The notes under the pieces are model-generated. The model was not told the DNA's origin. It worked only from the letters and a program-made list of their open reading frames with translations, and ran no database searches. DNA of 64,000 nt. Source: Staphylococcus argensis. GTDB lineage: Bacteria; Bacillota; Bacilli; Staphylococcales; Staphylococcaceae. Location: NCBI RefSeq assembly GCF_002902305.1, contig NZ_PPPX01000016.1, forward strand, positions 163,421 to 227,420, read 5' to 3'. Shown here piece by piece: positions 55,315-64,000 of this stretch (positions within the stretch are counted from its first letter, which is position 1; the number at the start of each line of letters is the position of its first letter). Position numbers and translations under genes: made by a program.

Positions 55315-56326
55315 AGTTAATTATATAGGTAATAAATTAAAACTTAGTAATTGGATTTGTGACAATATTCCTTTAGATAATTCTCACTGTATTTTAGATT
55401 TATTTTCAGGTGGAACATCAGTTTCTTACGCTTTAAAAAAAGAGGGGTATACCATTATTGCTAATGACTCATTATACGCTTCTTATGTGTTAGCAAAAGC
55501 ACTTATAGAGAATGAAAACGTTACTTTGGATTTATCTCATGTTATCAACGCATCAAACATTGAAGTTCCTCAAGTATATATAGATAAAATGGATTGGTTA
55601 TCCTATAAATTATATTATCCATATGAAGTCAAAGAGTTAGCTCAACTTTCTTATTATGCAATGAATTTAGAGGGTTATGAAAAATACTTATTTCTTTCCT
55701 TATTACGCAGGGCTATGATTAGAAAACTTCCGTATTCAAGGATGAATCTTGATTGGAAAAATATAGTTAAATTAAGAGACGAAGAATACTCTTATAGGAA
55801 ATATGGACGAAGAAGAGCATATCATAATCTACCATTTATCGAGCATATAAAAAACGATATAGAAAATTATAATAATGCAATATTTAGCAATGGAAAAAAT
55901 AATAAAGCTGTACAAATGGATGCTTTTGATGCTATTAAAAAATACGGACCAATCGCTGATATAGTTTATATAGATCCTCCTTATCCAGGAACGATGAATA
56001 ATTATTTTCAGTTTTATGGAATCTTTGATCAAATATTCGAAAAAAATATAGACTATACTAACTTTACTCAAAAAAAAGATTTCATAAATACTTTTGAAAA
56101 CTTAATCTACCAATCCCATTTTCATTTTACTTATGCTGTTATCAGTTTAAATAGTAATATCAAGCCTGATATTACCGAAGTTTTATCATTATTAAGTAAA
56201 TATGGAAATTATGAAATTTTTGATACTAAACATAACTATCAAGTAAGTGGCAAAATAAATAAACATAAAAACAAAGAAATTCTGGTTATACTAAAATTTA
56301 ACCAAAAAATTATTAGTAAGAATTAA
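55295..56326 (+). CDS. DNA adenine methyltransferase (D12 class)
   Basis: A 343-residue N6-adenine methyltransferase of the Dam/DpnM (alpha) group. AdoMet-binding NYIGNKLKL and DLFSGGTSVSYALKKEGY lie at the N-terminus. The catalytic motif IVYIDPPYPGTMNNYF is at about residue 225. A ribosome-binding site AAAGGAG lies inside the preceding gene. Two methylases of different chemistry imply an asymmetric recognition sequence, each strand modified separately. Confidence 0.88.
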   Translation: MTTTYPKVNYIGNKLKLSNWICDNIPLDNSHCILDLFSGGTSVSYALKKEGYTIIANDSLYASYVLAKALIENENVTLDLSHVINASNIEVPQVYIDKMDWLSYKLYYPYEVKELAQLSYYAMNLEGYEKYLFLSLLRRAMIRKLPYSRMNLDWKNIVKLRDEEYSYRKYGRRRAYHNLPFIEHIKNDIENYNNAIFSNGKNNKAVQMDAFDAIKKYGPIADIVYIDPPYPGTMNNYFQFYGIFDQIFEKNIDYTNFTQKKDFINTFENLIYQSHFHFTYAVISLNSNIKPDITEVLSLLSKYGNYEIFDTKHNYQVSGKINKHKNKEILVILKFNQKIISKN

Positions 56327-56540
56327 TTTGAATTAAACTTTTAAGATATTATAGATTTTTTTCTGTATAATTCATACAGACTTCTTCATTAAATATAACA
56401 ATAAATTGCATCATAATTATGCGAACTGACCTCATATAGTGGATACTTTACAAAACACTTTCGTTGAATTCAGTACAAAATGAATCATAGGAAGGTGGTT
56501 TTTATGCGACGGATTGTAATATTAAGTACAACACCCAAAA
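56327..56540. other. Gap with possible remnant of an IS end
   Basis: About 210 bp. ACTGACCTCATATAGTGGAT at 56425-56444 looks like an IS3/IS150-type terminal sequence, but no matching transposase or second end is present. No gene seen. Confidence 0.3.
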
Positions 56541-57070
56541 AATTTCATAAAATATGCCCATAATTGGCACTTTGTTGTAAGATGTTAAGTAACCAACAAA
56601 ACCACTTACAAAGGAGTGCCAATATGAGCTACTTACATCTTACTATATATGAGCGTTCACGTATAGAGACGCTAAGAAAAGAAAACTATTCTATAAAAGC
56701 TATCGCTAAGCATTTAAACCGTTCAGTGTCTACGATATCTCGTGAGATTAAGCGTAATATGATGGAAGAAGGCTATTCCGCACCTACAGCACAAACGCAA
56801 TATAAAGCGAATAAAAGACGTTGTGATCGTCCTTTGAAACTGAACGAAACGCTATCGCAGTTCATTCAATATTATTTGAATTTACACTGGTCCTAGAACA
56901 GATTGTGGGTCGCCTACTTTCAAATCATGTTTCTTTCAAATCCATCTATAGATGGATTAACTCTAACTTACTGAAGGTGAATATGTTTCCTTATCTCAGA
57001 CAGAAAGGAAAGAGACAACGTCCAAAAGAAACGAGAGGTCGATTTAATGTAGGTAAGACCATCTCACAAC
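56540..57070 (+). mobile_element. IS30-family transposase fragment of a second type
   Basis: ATG 56624 with AAAGGAG opens YLHLTIYERSRIETLRKENY and the IS30 HTH (HLNRSVSTISREIKRN). The frame is lost at 56894 (HWS-stop) and continues in another frame as IVGRLLSNHVSFKSIYRWIN to RGRFNVGKTI, near 57065. There it is cut and joined to the first IS30 type. The catalytic domain is absent. Confidence 0.8.
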
Positions 57071-58302
57071 CGCCGAAAGAGAAAGAATCAAAGCGTTCTA
57101 TGATTGCGGCTTATCAAACAGAGAAATTGTACGTCGGTTAGATCGTGCACCTCAAACGATTAATAATGAAATTGAACGAGGACGTACCTATCAGATCAAG
57201 CAACGTCAAAAATATAAAGATAGAATTTATGAATACGGTGCTTTCGACTACGAACCTGAACGCGCACAACTTCAATATGAAGAGAATCGATTAAATTGTG
57301 GGCCTAAAGGTATCCGTGCACACAATCCTGAATTTTTTGAAGGGGCTGACGAAAAAATGTTAGGCGATCACTGGTCTCCTGAACCTGAAGCGCTTATTTT
57401 AGACGCGAAGCGTCGCGATACTTACGAGGATAAGCCGCTTCCTTGTACGACTATGTTATACGCTTGGATTGATAAAGGGCAGTTAAAGACACGTAATATT
57501 CATCTTCAAGAGAAGTGTCGTCGACGTCCTAAAAATAAGTTATATCATCGTTCTCATCAGCGTGTATTAGGTATGAGTATTAATGAACGACCTCCAGAAG
57601 TTGCAACGCGTGAAGAATTTGGTCATTGGGAAATTGATACGGTGATTGGGTCGAAAGATAAATCAGAACCTGTCCTTTTAACGCTGGTTGAACGCAAGAC
57701 ACGGTTTGAAATACTTACCTTAATTGAAAACACGAGCGCACAAGCTGTAACACGAAGTATTCGCTGTCTTCAGACACAACTTGAGTCTTATATAAACCAT
57801 ATTCAAATCGATAACAGCTGATAATGGCTCTGAGTTTAGTTTATTAACTTTACAGCTTAAAGGTCAGGTTTCAGTCTATTTTGCCCATCCGTTTGCCTCA
57901 TGGGAAAGAGGGACGAGCGAAAACCAATATAAATTAATTCGTCGCTTTTTACCGAAAAGTATGCGATTAAGCGTTATTTCAAATCGCAAGGTTCAAGCGA
58001 TCCAACGATATATGAATAACTATCCTAGAAAAAATTTAGGTAGTCAACCCCCCTCTTGAGTGCTTTAAGCATGAACTTCAAAAGCTTAAACTAAATGTAT
58101 GACTTTTCAAAGCCCTTTGATATGGAGCCTGTCGTCACAGCGTTTCTCCCCAGAGCGAACAGAATGGAAAAAGCATCTGTTTACCTATAAGGTTAACGCT
58201 GTGCCTTCTCCATATAAAAGATGCGACATGAATTAAAATAACGACTTTGAAATAACATGAGCCAATTAAAAATAGGTGGCTAAGTTAAACTTGAAATTTA
58301 CC
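57070..58302 (+). mobile_element. IS30-family element, 5'-truncated (copy 2)
   Basis: Same family as copy 1. It begins inside the transposase HTH, continues in frame-shifted pieces, and keeps the DDE domain: FGHWEIDTVIGSKDK, ERKTRFEILTLIE, then TADNGSEF-like at 57815 in another frame and WERGTSENQ (57900-57920). The right end AGGTGGC..AAATTTACC at 58274-58302 matches copy 1. Both copies have the same orientation and bracket the restriction-modification genes, as in a composite element. Both are inactive. Confidence 0.85.
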
Positions 58303-58312
58303 ATTAACAAAA

Positions 58313-60319
58313 TCATTTGATTGATGCAGAATAATAAAAACCGAACTTCAATTGCGCATCCACTAAAGATCCTTTAGCGTAGTAGCCATTTTTTTCTTTT
58401 CCTACACATCCTATTAAAGGATTTGATAGTAAGTTCAGCATATTTTCTACTTCTTCTCTAGTTAAGCTTATATCATTAAATTCACCTTTATCTTTTATTA
58501 ACATATAAATCTCCCGAATAGTTAATATACCTTTCGTAAACTCATCATCACTGTTAACTATTAAAGTCTCTATAATTAATTTAAATAGCGCATTATATCT
58601 ATGCATTCTATTATACGTAGTTTCTAGTATACTTATATCAACTTCTCCTACTTGTTGAAATAACTTTTCATATTCAATAGCTTGTAGAGGATAAAGTTGA
58701 TGTCTTTTAACAAGTAGTTCTAAATTATCTATATCTAATAATAAAACCTGATTATTTTCAGCGAATTTTTTTACTCTTTCATTATAATTTTTACCTACTA
58801 TAACTAAATAATCTGCTGCATGCTTTTTCTTATGTTCTTTAAGAGCATCAAAATTTACAAGGTTTTCGCTAATTATTCCTTCTTTATTAGTTTTTGCCTC
58901 AACAGCAACTTTATAAGTATAATCTGGTACTGTACGTGCGGTTAATAATATATCTGTAGTTCCTGCCTGCGCTAACAATTTAGTTTTAAACCCTAATTCT
59001 ATAAATGTTTTTTCTAATAGCTTTTCAAATTTATGTGGTTCTGAAGAGTTTGTAGAAGCTAAGCGTAATTCTTTTAATAACCTTTTGTAATTACCCTCAT
59101 CATTTTGAATTAAGTTTTTTTGTTTCTTTTTTGTATTTTCTTCATTCTTCATATTACTTCTTAATATGGATAACAACAATTCTCCACGCTTAGATAATCT
59201 TAAATTTTTTCCTTTATCATTTAAAATTAATTTAGCATTTTTTAAATGTGTTAATCTTTCTCTAATTCTATCGAGGCTTTGAGATTTCATGTTATATTCA
59301 GTAACTCCCATAGCCGCTAACTCGGTAGGCTCTTGTGGGGATTTCTCTAATTCAAATAATATTTCAAAGATGTATTTGTATTCATTATTGATAAAAAACA
59401 GTAAATTCACATCAGGTAAATCAGAATTCAACAGATTTATACCGTTTTTTGAAGTTTTATATACTTTTTCACCAATTCTATCAAGGATATTTAAATTAGT
59501 TAAAAAGGTTAAAAAACTATTTACAGAAGACGATTTATAATCATAATCACTTTTAATGAAATTGATTAATGAAATACTATCTTTTGCATTTAGAGCGTAT
59601 TTTAGTACACTTAAAATCAAAGTAGTTGCTTGAGATCTTCCCCCAGGTATATAACCTAATCCGTCTTTTTTATTAATGTTGTTTTTATTCCAGTTTTCAA
59701 CTATAAGCCATTCAGGTAGTTCAATATTCGTTTCACTTTCAGTAGTATCTTCAATAAATTCTGATACAACAATTGGTTTCATAGGTGGGTTTAGAGTTAA
59801 AAACCGTTTACCTTCGTCATTTATAACATATGTTCTCTTATAACTCATCGAAGTAATAAGTCCTAAATCTTCTAACCATGCTAAACGTTCATGTATTTGT
59901 CCTTTTTGTTTCCAAGACATATTATAATTTTCATTAGCATCATTTAATATATCTTTAGTAGTTTTTGGATTTTCGATATAGGTTAATAGCTCAGATATAT
60001 ATTTTACATTTGAATTTAAAAATTCAGCTAAATTTCTTCTAAAGGTATTATCATCAGAGCTTTTCAATCTTTCATTAATATAGTAATGATCTTTCTCATC
60101 TATTTTCACAAAGTTATATCTAAATAATATACTTACGTAATGTTTTAATGTATGGTTTGTAGTACTACCTTCAATTTTCACTGGTGTATCTAACTCTATT
60201 TTAGAATCTATCTTATGAAATAAAGTCTTTAATGTATCAACATATCCATTTTTAGACTTAGATCTTGGTAAACGAGGTAAGGCATTAAATTTATTATTCC
60301 AGTTTTCAAGAATATCCAT
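58313..60319 (-). CDS. Winged-helix / PD-(D/E)XK nuclease protein of the McrBC operon
   Basis: A 668-residue protein, the last gene of the mcrB-mcrC operon, 116 bp below mcrC. The first about 390 residues contain several winged-helix-like units (for example IHERLAWLEDLGLITSMSYK, SFLTFLTNLNILDRIGEKVY, IRERLTHLKNAKLILNDKGK). A nuclease domain (about 425-540) follows with KLLEKTFIELGFKT, TTDILL and VAVEAKTNKEG, i.e. E...D...E-x-K of the PD-(D/E)XK fold. About 130 unassigned residues end the protein. ATG 60319 with AAAGGAG. It looks like a restriction endonuclease of Mrr or BREX/Type-IV-associated kind, and could supply a nuclease for McrB now that McrC is truncated. The IS30 copy ends 10 bp after its stop codon. 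Confidence 0.8.
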   Translation of the reverse strand: MDILENWNNKFNALPRLPRSKSKNGYVDTLKTLFHKIDSKIELDTPVKIEGSTTNHTLKHYVSILFRYNFVKIDEKDHYYINERLKSSDDNTFRRNLAEFLNSNVKYISELLTYIENPKTTKDILNDANENYNMSWKQKGQIHERLAWLEDLGLITSMSYKRTYVINDEGKRFLTLNPPMKPIVVSEFIEDTTESETNIELPEWLIVENWNKNNINKKDGLGYIPGGRSQATTLILSVLKYALNAKDSISLINFIKSDYDYKSSSVNSFLTFLTNLNILDRIGEKVYKTSKNGINLLNSDLPDVNLLFFINNEYKYIFEILFELEKSPQEPTELAAMGVTEYNMKSQSLDRIRERLTHLKNAKLILNDKGKNLRLSKRGELLLSILRSNMKNEENTKKKQKNLIQNDEGNYKRLLKELRLASTNSSEPHKFEKLLEKTFIELGFKTKLLAQAGTTDILLTARTVPDYTYKVAVEAKTNKEGIISENLVNFDALKEHKKKHAADYLVIVGKNYNERVKKFAENNQVLLLDIDNLELLVKRHQLYPLQAIEYEKLFQQVGEVDISILETTYNRMHRYNALFKLIIETLIVNSDDEFTKGILTIREIYMLIKDKGEFNDISLTREEVENMLNLLSNPLIGCVGKEKNGYYAKGSLVDAQLKFGFYYSASIK

Positions 60320-60435
60320 ATGTCTTTAACTCCTTTATTTTCATCTAATTTCTCAATTGTTTTATATCTTAACTTTAATTTTAGTAATTGCTACTATATA
60401 CATCAAAAATATAAGTTCACTTTTTAAACTATTTA

Positions 60436-61485
60436 TTACTTGTTATCAAAACTAACTTCAAAATGTTCTTCTATAATCTTCTTTAATTCCTCTTCTATCT
60501 TAGAAAATTCCTCACTAAGTTCCAATGTCGTTATACTAATTTTATTACCGCTCATTTGAAACGTCTGATGAGGGGTAACAGCTTCGTCAGTTTTAGCGTA
60601 GAGTAACATTCCTGAGACTTTCTTTGTTTTAGTATTTGAACTTGCATCTAAATTTTTCACATACGTATAGATTTGGTAGAGGTTTCCTGAATGCATTTTG
60701 GGTGTATTATAGAAATTTTGAACCGTTTTACCGTAATATTTTGCATCAATAATTAAATATTCATCTTTATACGATAGCATAATATCACTTTTCATCAGTG
60801 GCAACATGGTAGTTATTCCGTCATCAACAACCTATGGAATATGAGAAGCTGAGACAGAGATTTCAGGAAATTCTTTCTTATAGTATTCTAATATAAACTT
60901 TTCATATAGACGTGACATCCGCTGTTCATCTACAAAGTCCATGAACTGTTTATTGCCCTCTTTTGTAGTTTGAATCAAGCCTTCAATAATTAAATTACAT
61001 ATTGAAATCAACATTTTGTAAGTTCGATTGTTGCTAGTAAATCGTAAATTCCAATTTATTTTGCGATAGTTTAAAATGTCTACTTGTTCAAAATAGAATG
61101 TAAGTCTTTTTATTTCTTTTTTACGCTTTTTCGGAATATCTGATTTTAGTAAAAGTGTAAGTGTCGTTTTAATAATCTGATTCATGTAATTATTGGGTGA
61201 GTATTCATCAAAAGAACAATGCAAGCGTTTGTTAACAATGTCTAAATCTTTAATAGAACGAGTTACATTTATTTTTCCTCGTATCGTAGAGAGCGCATCT
61301 TCCTGTTCAATGTATTCATGATGTAGACCTCTTTTAATCTGGTTAGATAAACCTCGTATCAAAATCGCAGCATAAAGCTCTGTTGAATTCACGAAGTCCT
61401 CAGTGGCCAAATTCTTGTATTTATCTTCTTTTAACACTGTGAATGCATAAGAGAGCATATAATAAATGTTATTAATCTTTATCAT
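60436..61485 (-). pseudogene. mcrC: McrC nuclease subunit, interrupted by an in-frame TAG
   Basis: McrC is the nuclease partner of McrB in 5-methylcytosine-dependent restriction. ATG 61485 overlaps the mcrB stop (ATGA). The N-terminal half (INNIYYMLSYAF, EDALSTIRGKINVTRSI, QRMSRLYEKFILEYYKKEFP) reads to codon 217. Codon 218 is TAG (60834-60832). The same frame continues VVDDGITTMLPLMKSDIML and LIIDAKYYGK, the PD-(D/E)XK site. The family has Trp at this place (I-P-W), so a TGG-to-TAG change is the likely lesion. ATG 60807 could reinitiate translation of the nuclease fragment, though no ribosome-binding site is obvious. The catalytic Asp and D-A-K lie after the stop. Confidence 0.88.
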
Positions 61486-63611
61486 CGAATAGCACTTCTT
61501 AACGTATCGGCCCAAATATCAACTTTAGATGGCTCATCAAACCAATATTCTTTTAATAATGGAATAATCTCAAATTCTACGATATTAGATAAAATAGTAT
61601 CTGTTACTTGCGTTAAATTACTGAAATAACTATGACCAATAATAAAATCTTCTCCTAACATTTCATCATTTCGTATATCATTATTTAAATCCTCTACTCG
61701 TTGAATTAATGAATCAAACTTAGGACTTTGAAGCTTTTCTTGATACTCTTTAAAGCCCTCAGTAGAGAAACCGGCACTTATATCGAAGAACGCGAAACGT
61801 CTACGTAATGCATAATCAAGTATAGCTAAACTACGATCTGCTGTGTTCATAAGTCCTATAATATAAACATTGTCTGGCACAGTGAATTTTTCATCTGCGT
61901 ACAATAATTCAAGCTCTGAACCACGCTTATCGTTCTCTATAAGCATAAACAGTTCCCCAAATATTTTACTTAAATTACCACGATTAATTTCATCGATGAT
62001 AAAGAAATAATCATGATCCATATCTTGCTCTGCTTGCTTACAGAAATTATAAAAAGCACCTGTATGAAGCTTAAAACCTGTTTCTGTCGGTCTAAATCCC
62101 ATTATAAAGTCTTCATACGAGTAACTTTGATGAAATTGAATCATCTTAACGCGGTTTTTGTCTTTCACTCCCATAATCGAATATGCTAAACGTTTAGCTG
62201 CGAAAGTCTTACCAACGCCTGGTGGACCTTGTAAGATCACATTCTTCTTCATTTCAAGTAGTTGAATTAAACGATTGTAATGTTGTTCACTTATAAACAC
62301 TTCGTTTAAGAAGTCTTCACTACTATACTTTGGATATTTGATTTGTTCTTTACCTAAGTCTTCTTCACTACTAGTAGTAAATATGTCGTTCAATGCTTCT
62401 ATCGTATCCTTATATGGAGTGATTTTGTATAATTTTTTATTTTTGAGCTTAATTGGAGTTGTCCATTCTCCTTGCTCTTTCCAATCGATTTGACGTATAT
62501 TTTTGAACTCTCCATTAGGTTCGTAAACTTGTTCAGAAGTTATCTTGCCCCAACCAAGCACTTTAGACTGTTCGAAAGTAGCGTATACAATATCTCCAGC
62601 TTTCATTTCGTGAGTAAATTGCAAAATAGCGTTGGCAATATTGTTGTAACTACGATCTGTATCATTTGTTTCTTGGAGTTTCTCTTTAATTTGTTTTTTA
62701 TCTTCGTAAGTTGAAAAGTCGCCTAATTCGTTAAATCCTAGAGCAATAATACTATTTTCTAAGAACTCTCTCCATTTAGTCTCTTGAGAGTCCAGTGAAA
62801 TTGTCCAATAATTCACTACTTCAACATCTTTATCGGCATCTGAAGTTTCAATTTCTCTATTCTTATCTTTAATTTCTTGAGAATATTTCCAAGCTTCGTA
62901 ATATAAGTCAACAAAACTATTCATCACTGTATCAGAGCTTGATAAATATTCTTTTAATTGTTTTACAATTTTTAAATACTGCTTAGCTGATATTTTATTT
63001 GGGATTTTTTCATTATGATTAATATATTTATCCGAAATTTTTTCAGTCTCATAAACATATTGTGAAGTTCTCCAATCCAAACTTGAATATACTTCTGGGG
63101 CAATCCAATATAAGCCATTGGTTACTTTATTTCTTCCATTACCTTTTTGTTCTATTGACATATCGAAATATTTCATAAATTTTTGTTGATATTTTTTATT
63201 CTTGGCATAAGCTAAAGCATTTTCGAATAATGACCATAAGTTATCGATATCGTTTTCTTCTCGATCTCCTAAAAAATAATAATAGGTCGCGTTCATTGTA
63301 TTAATTGTTGGTACACTTTCAAAGTTAGTTGGAACTTCGGAGTTAATATTGAAAATTTCAGCAACAGTCTCTAAAATTTTTATTTTATTCGAGTCCTTCA
63401 TAGCACTCTTATTAAATAATCCGAATACAGTAAATGGATCAATATCCACCAATTGATGATTTTTTTCTAGTTTTGGCATCCTTATATTTGTTGTTACATA
63501 TATCTTTTTTACATTCTCAATTAGTTCTTCACGGTTATTCTTATATTTTAGTAATCTTTCAGCAAGTTCTTTGTAGAAATCAATCCATGTTCTATCTATC
63601 TCATAGGTCAT
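61482..63611 (-). CDS. mcrB: McrB-like AAA+ GTPase of type IV restriction
   Basis: A 709-residue motor and recognition subunit. The N-terminal 250 residues carry the GLYWIAPEVYSSLDWRTSQY segment found in McrB-like proteins. A second domain (about 265-400) looks like an EVE/PUA-type modified-base reader (YWTISLDSQETKWREF, AGDIVYATFEQSKVLGWGKI). The AAA+ core has Walker A LQGPPGVGKTFAAKRLA (about 461), Walker B FFIIDEINRGNLSKIFGEL, the McrB signature GLMNTADRSL and RRRFAF. ATG 63611 with GGAGAA. It lies 20 bp below an unidentified gene, and its stop overlaps mcrC. Confidence 0.9.
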   Translation of the reverse strand: MTYEIDRTWIDFYKELAERLLKYKNNREELIENVKKIYVTTNIRMPKLEKNHQLVDIDPFTVFGLFNKSAMKDSNKIKILETVAEIFNINSEVPTNFESVPTINTMNATYYYFLGDREENDIDNLWSLFENALAYAKNKKYQQKFMKYFDMSIEQKGNGRNKVTNGLYWIAPEVYSSLDWRTSQYVYETEKISDKYINHNEKIPNKISAKQYLKIVKQLKEYLSSSDTVMNSFVDLYYEAWKYSQEIKDKNREIETSDADKDVEVVNYWTISLDSQETKWREFLENSIIALGFNELGDFSTYEDKKQIKEKLQETNDTDRSYNNIANAILQFTHEMKAGDIVYATFEQSKVLGWGKITSEQVYEPNGEFKNIRQIDWKEQGEWTTPIKLKNKKLYKITPYKDTIEALNDIFTTSSEEDLGKEQIKYPKYSSEDFLNEVFISEQHYNRLIQLLEMKKNVILQGPPGVGKTFAAKRLAYSIMGVKDKNRVKMIQFHQSYSYEDFIMGFRPTETGFKLHTGAFYNFCKQAEQDMDHDYFFIIDEINRGNLSKIFGELFMLIENDKRGSELELLYADEKFTVPDNVYIIGLMNTADRSLAILDYALRRRFAFFDISAGFSTEGFKEYQEKLQSPKFDSLIQRVEDLNNDIRNDEMLGEDFIIGHSYFSNLTQVTDTILSNIVEFEIIPLLKEYWFDEPSKVDIWADTLRSAIR

Positions 63612-63631
63612 ACTGATTCTCCTTTTTTAGC

Positions 63632-64000
63632 CTAATTAGATGTTTGCTTTTCTTTTTCTATTTGTGCTTTACTGTAGTCATTTACTAAATCAAAGACCTC
63701 TTTATATTGATCTGATGGTACATCTTCGGAACTAGTTTCGTATACTGGCATACCTTCTTTATAAACGAATGTATTGTAAAAATCAGTAGTTGTATTATAA
63801 ATATCTTTATTAACATAACCATCTTTATCGTCTATAAATCCATCTGGTGAGGTGATTGCTCCACCACTATCAACTATTTCACCTGTATATTTATTTACAA
63901 TAGCATAATTTTTAACTGACCCATTAATACCTCCAAAGGGTGTTTCAATAAAAATTTCATTATCTGTACTTCGATCTTGATTATAGATCAGTTTATTTTC
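63632..64000 (-). CDS. Partial gene upstream of mcrB, unidentified
   Basis: Open frame of 122 codons running off the right edge, ending at TAG 63632. Readable parts are NEIFIETPFGGINGSVKNY, AIVNKYTGEIVDSGGAIT, SPDGFIDDKDGYVNKDIY and a charged end (KAQIEKEKQTSN). Acidic, no membrane segment in this part. Family not recognised. Spacing of 20 bp to mcrB suggests it is in the same transcript. Confidence 0.65.
   Translation of the reverse strand, partial: ENKLIYNQDRSTDNEIFIETPFGGINGSVKNYAIVNKYTGEIVDSGGAITSPDGFIDDKDGYVNKDIYNTTTDFYNTFVYKEGMPVYETSSEDVPSDQYKEVFDLVNDYSKAQIEKEKQTSN

Noticed and set aside
56421..56450. End of an IS3/IS150-type element
   Set aside because: Only a short resemblance, no transposase and no second end; kept only as a weak note.
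4854..60834. Stop-codon recoding as an explanation for the in-frame TAA in bap and TAG in mcrC
   Set aside because: The stops differ, no shared context or readthrough element is seen, and other genes end normally at both codons.

Overview
The window is a low-GC Gram-positive chromosome segment from a staphylococcus other than S. aureus. Supporting features are YSIRK signal peptides, a complete saePQRS operon, a beta-type phenol-soluble modulin, a Bap-type adhesin with 86-residue repeats, LPXTG anchors, and staphylococcal bioDAFW, metNIQ and mannose-PTS gene orders. I cannot name the species. The coagulase-negative groups known to carry bap are plausible, but this is a guess. No rRNA, tRNA or CRISPR array was found.

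Layout, left to right. (1) 1-5996: a very large Bap-like surface protein gene on the minus strand, running off the left edge and broken by an in-frame TAA and a 1-nt frameshift. (2) 6.6-9.5 kb: saeSRQP virulence regulator with perfect SaeR boxes, then a PadR/DUF1700/DUF4097 envelope-sensing operon. (3) 11.4-18.2 kb: metNIQ and a BirA-controlled bioDAFW operon that lacks bioB. (4) 18.3-26.1 kb: a HAD-VanW fusion, a TIM-barrel protein, a YitT protein, and a cluster of DUF4064-type membrane proteins around a zinc-ribbon PrsW protease. (5) 26.3-30.3 kb: a TPP riboswitch ahead of a short-chain dehydrogenase and a flavin monooxygenase, then a Zur-boxed zinc metallochaperone. (6) 30.4-44.6 kb: a teichoic-acid-type polymerase, a frameshifted MSCRAMM adhesin, a beta-PSM, the manR-manP-manA mannose PTS operon, a small LPDTG surface protein and small membrane proteins. 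(7) 44.6-46.4 kb: nearly 2 kb without large genes, holding a highly structured putative RNA locus, a 29-residue hydrophobic peptide and two tandem terminator-ended repeat units. (8) 46.4-64 kb: an AT-rich defence island.

The island contains a RadC/JAB protein, a two-gene operon of a SigA-like sigma factor and a RecQ-type helicase, and a restriction-modification module (HNH nuclease, m5C methylase, m6A methylase) bracketed by two same-orientation IS30 remnants. It ends with an operon of an unidentified partial gene, mcrB, mcrC (nonsense-mutated before its nuclease domain) and a 668-residue winged-helix/PD-(D/E)XK nuclease.

The sigma factor-helicase pair is the best candidate for an undescribed system. 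The structured RNA locus beside the island is second. Several large genes (bap, the MSCRAMM, mcrC and all the transposases) are interrupted, so either the strain is shedding surface and type IV restriction functions or some of the interruptions are sequencing errors.
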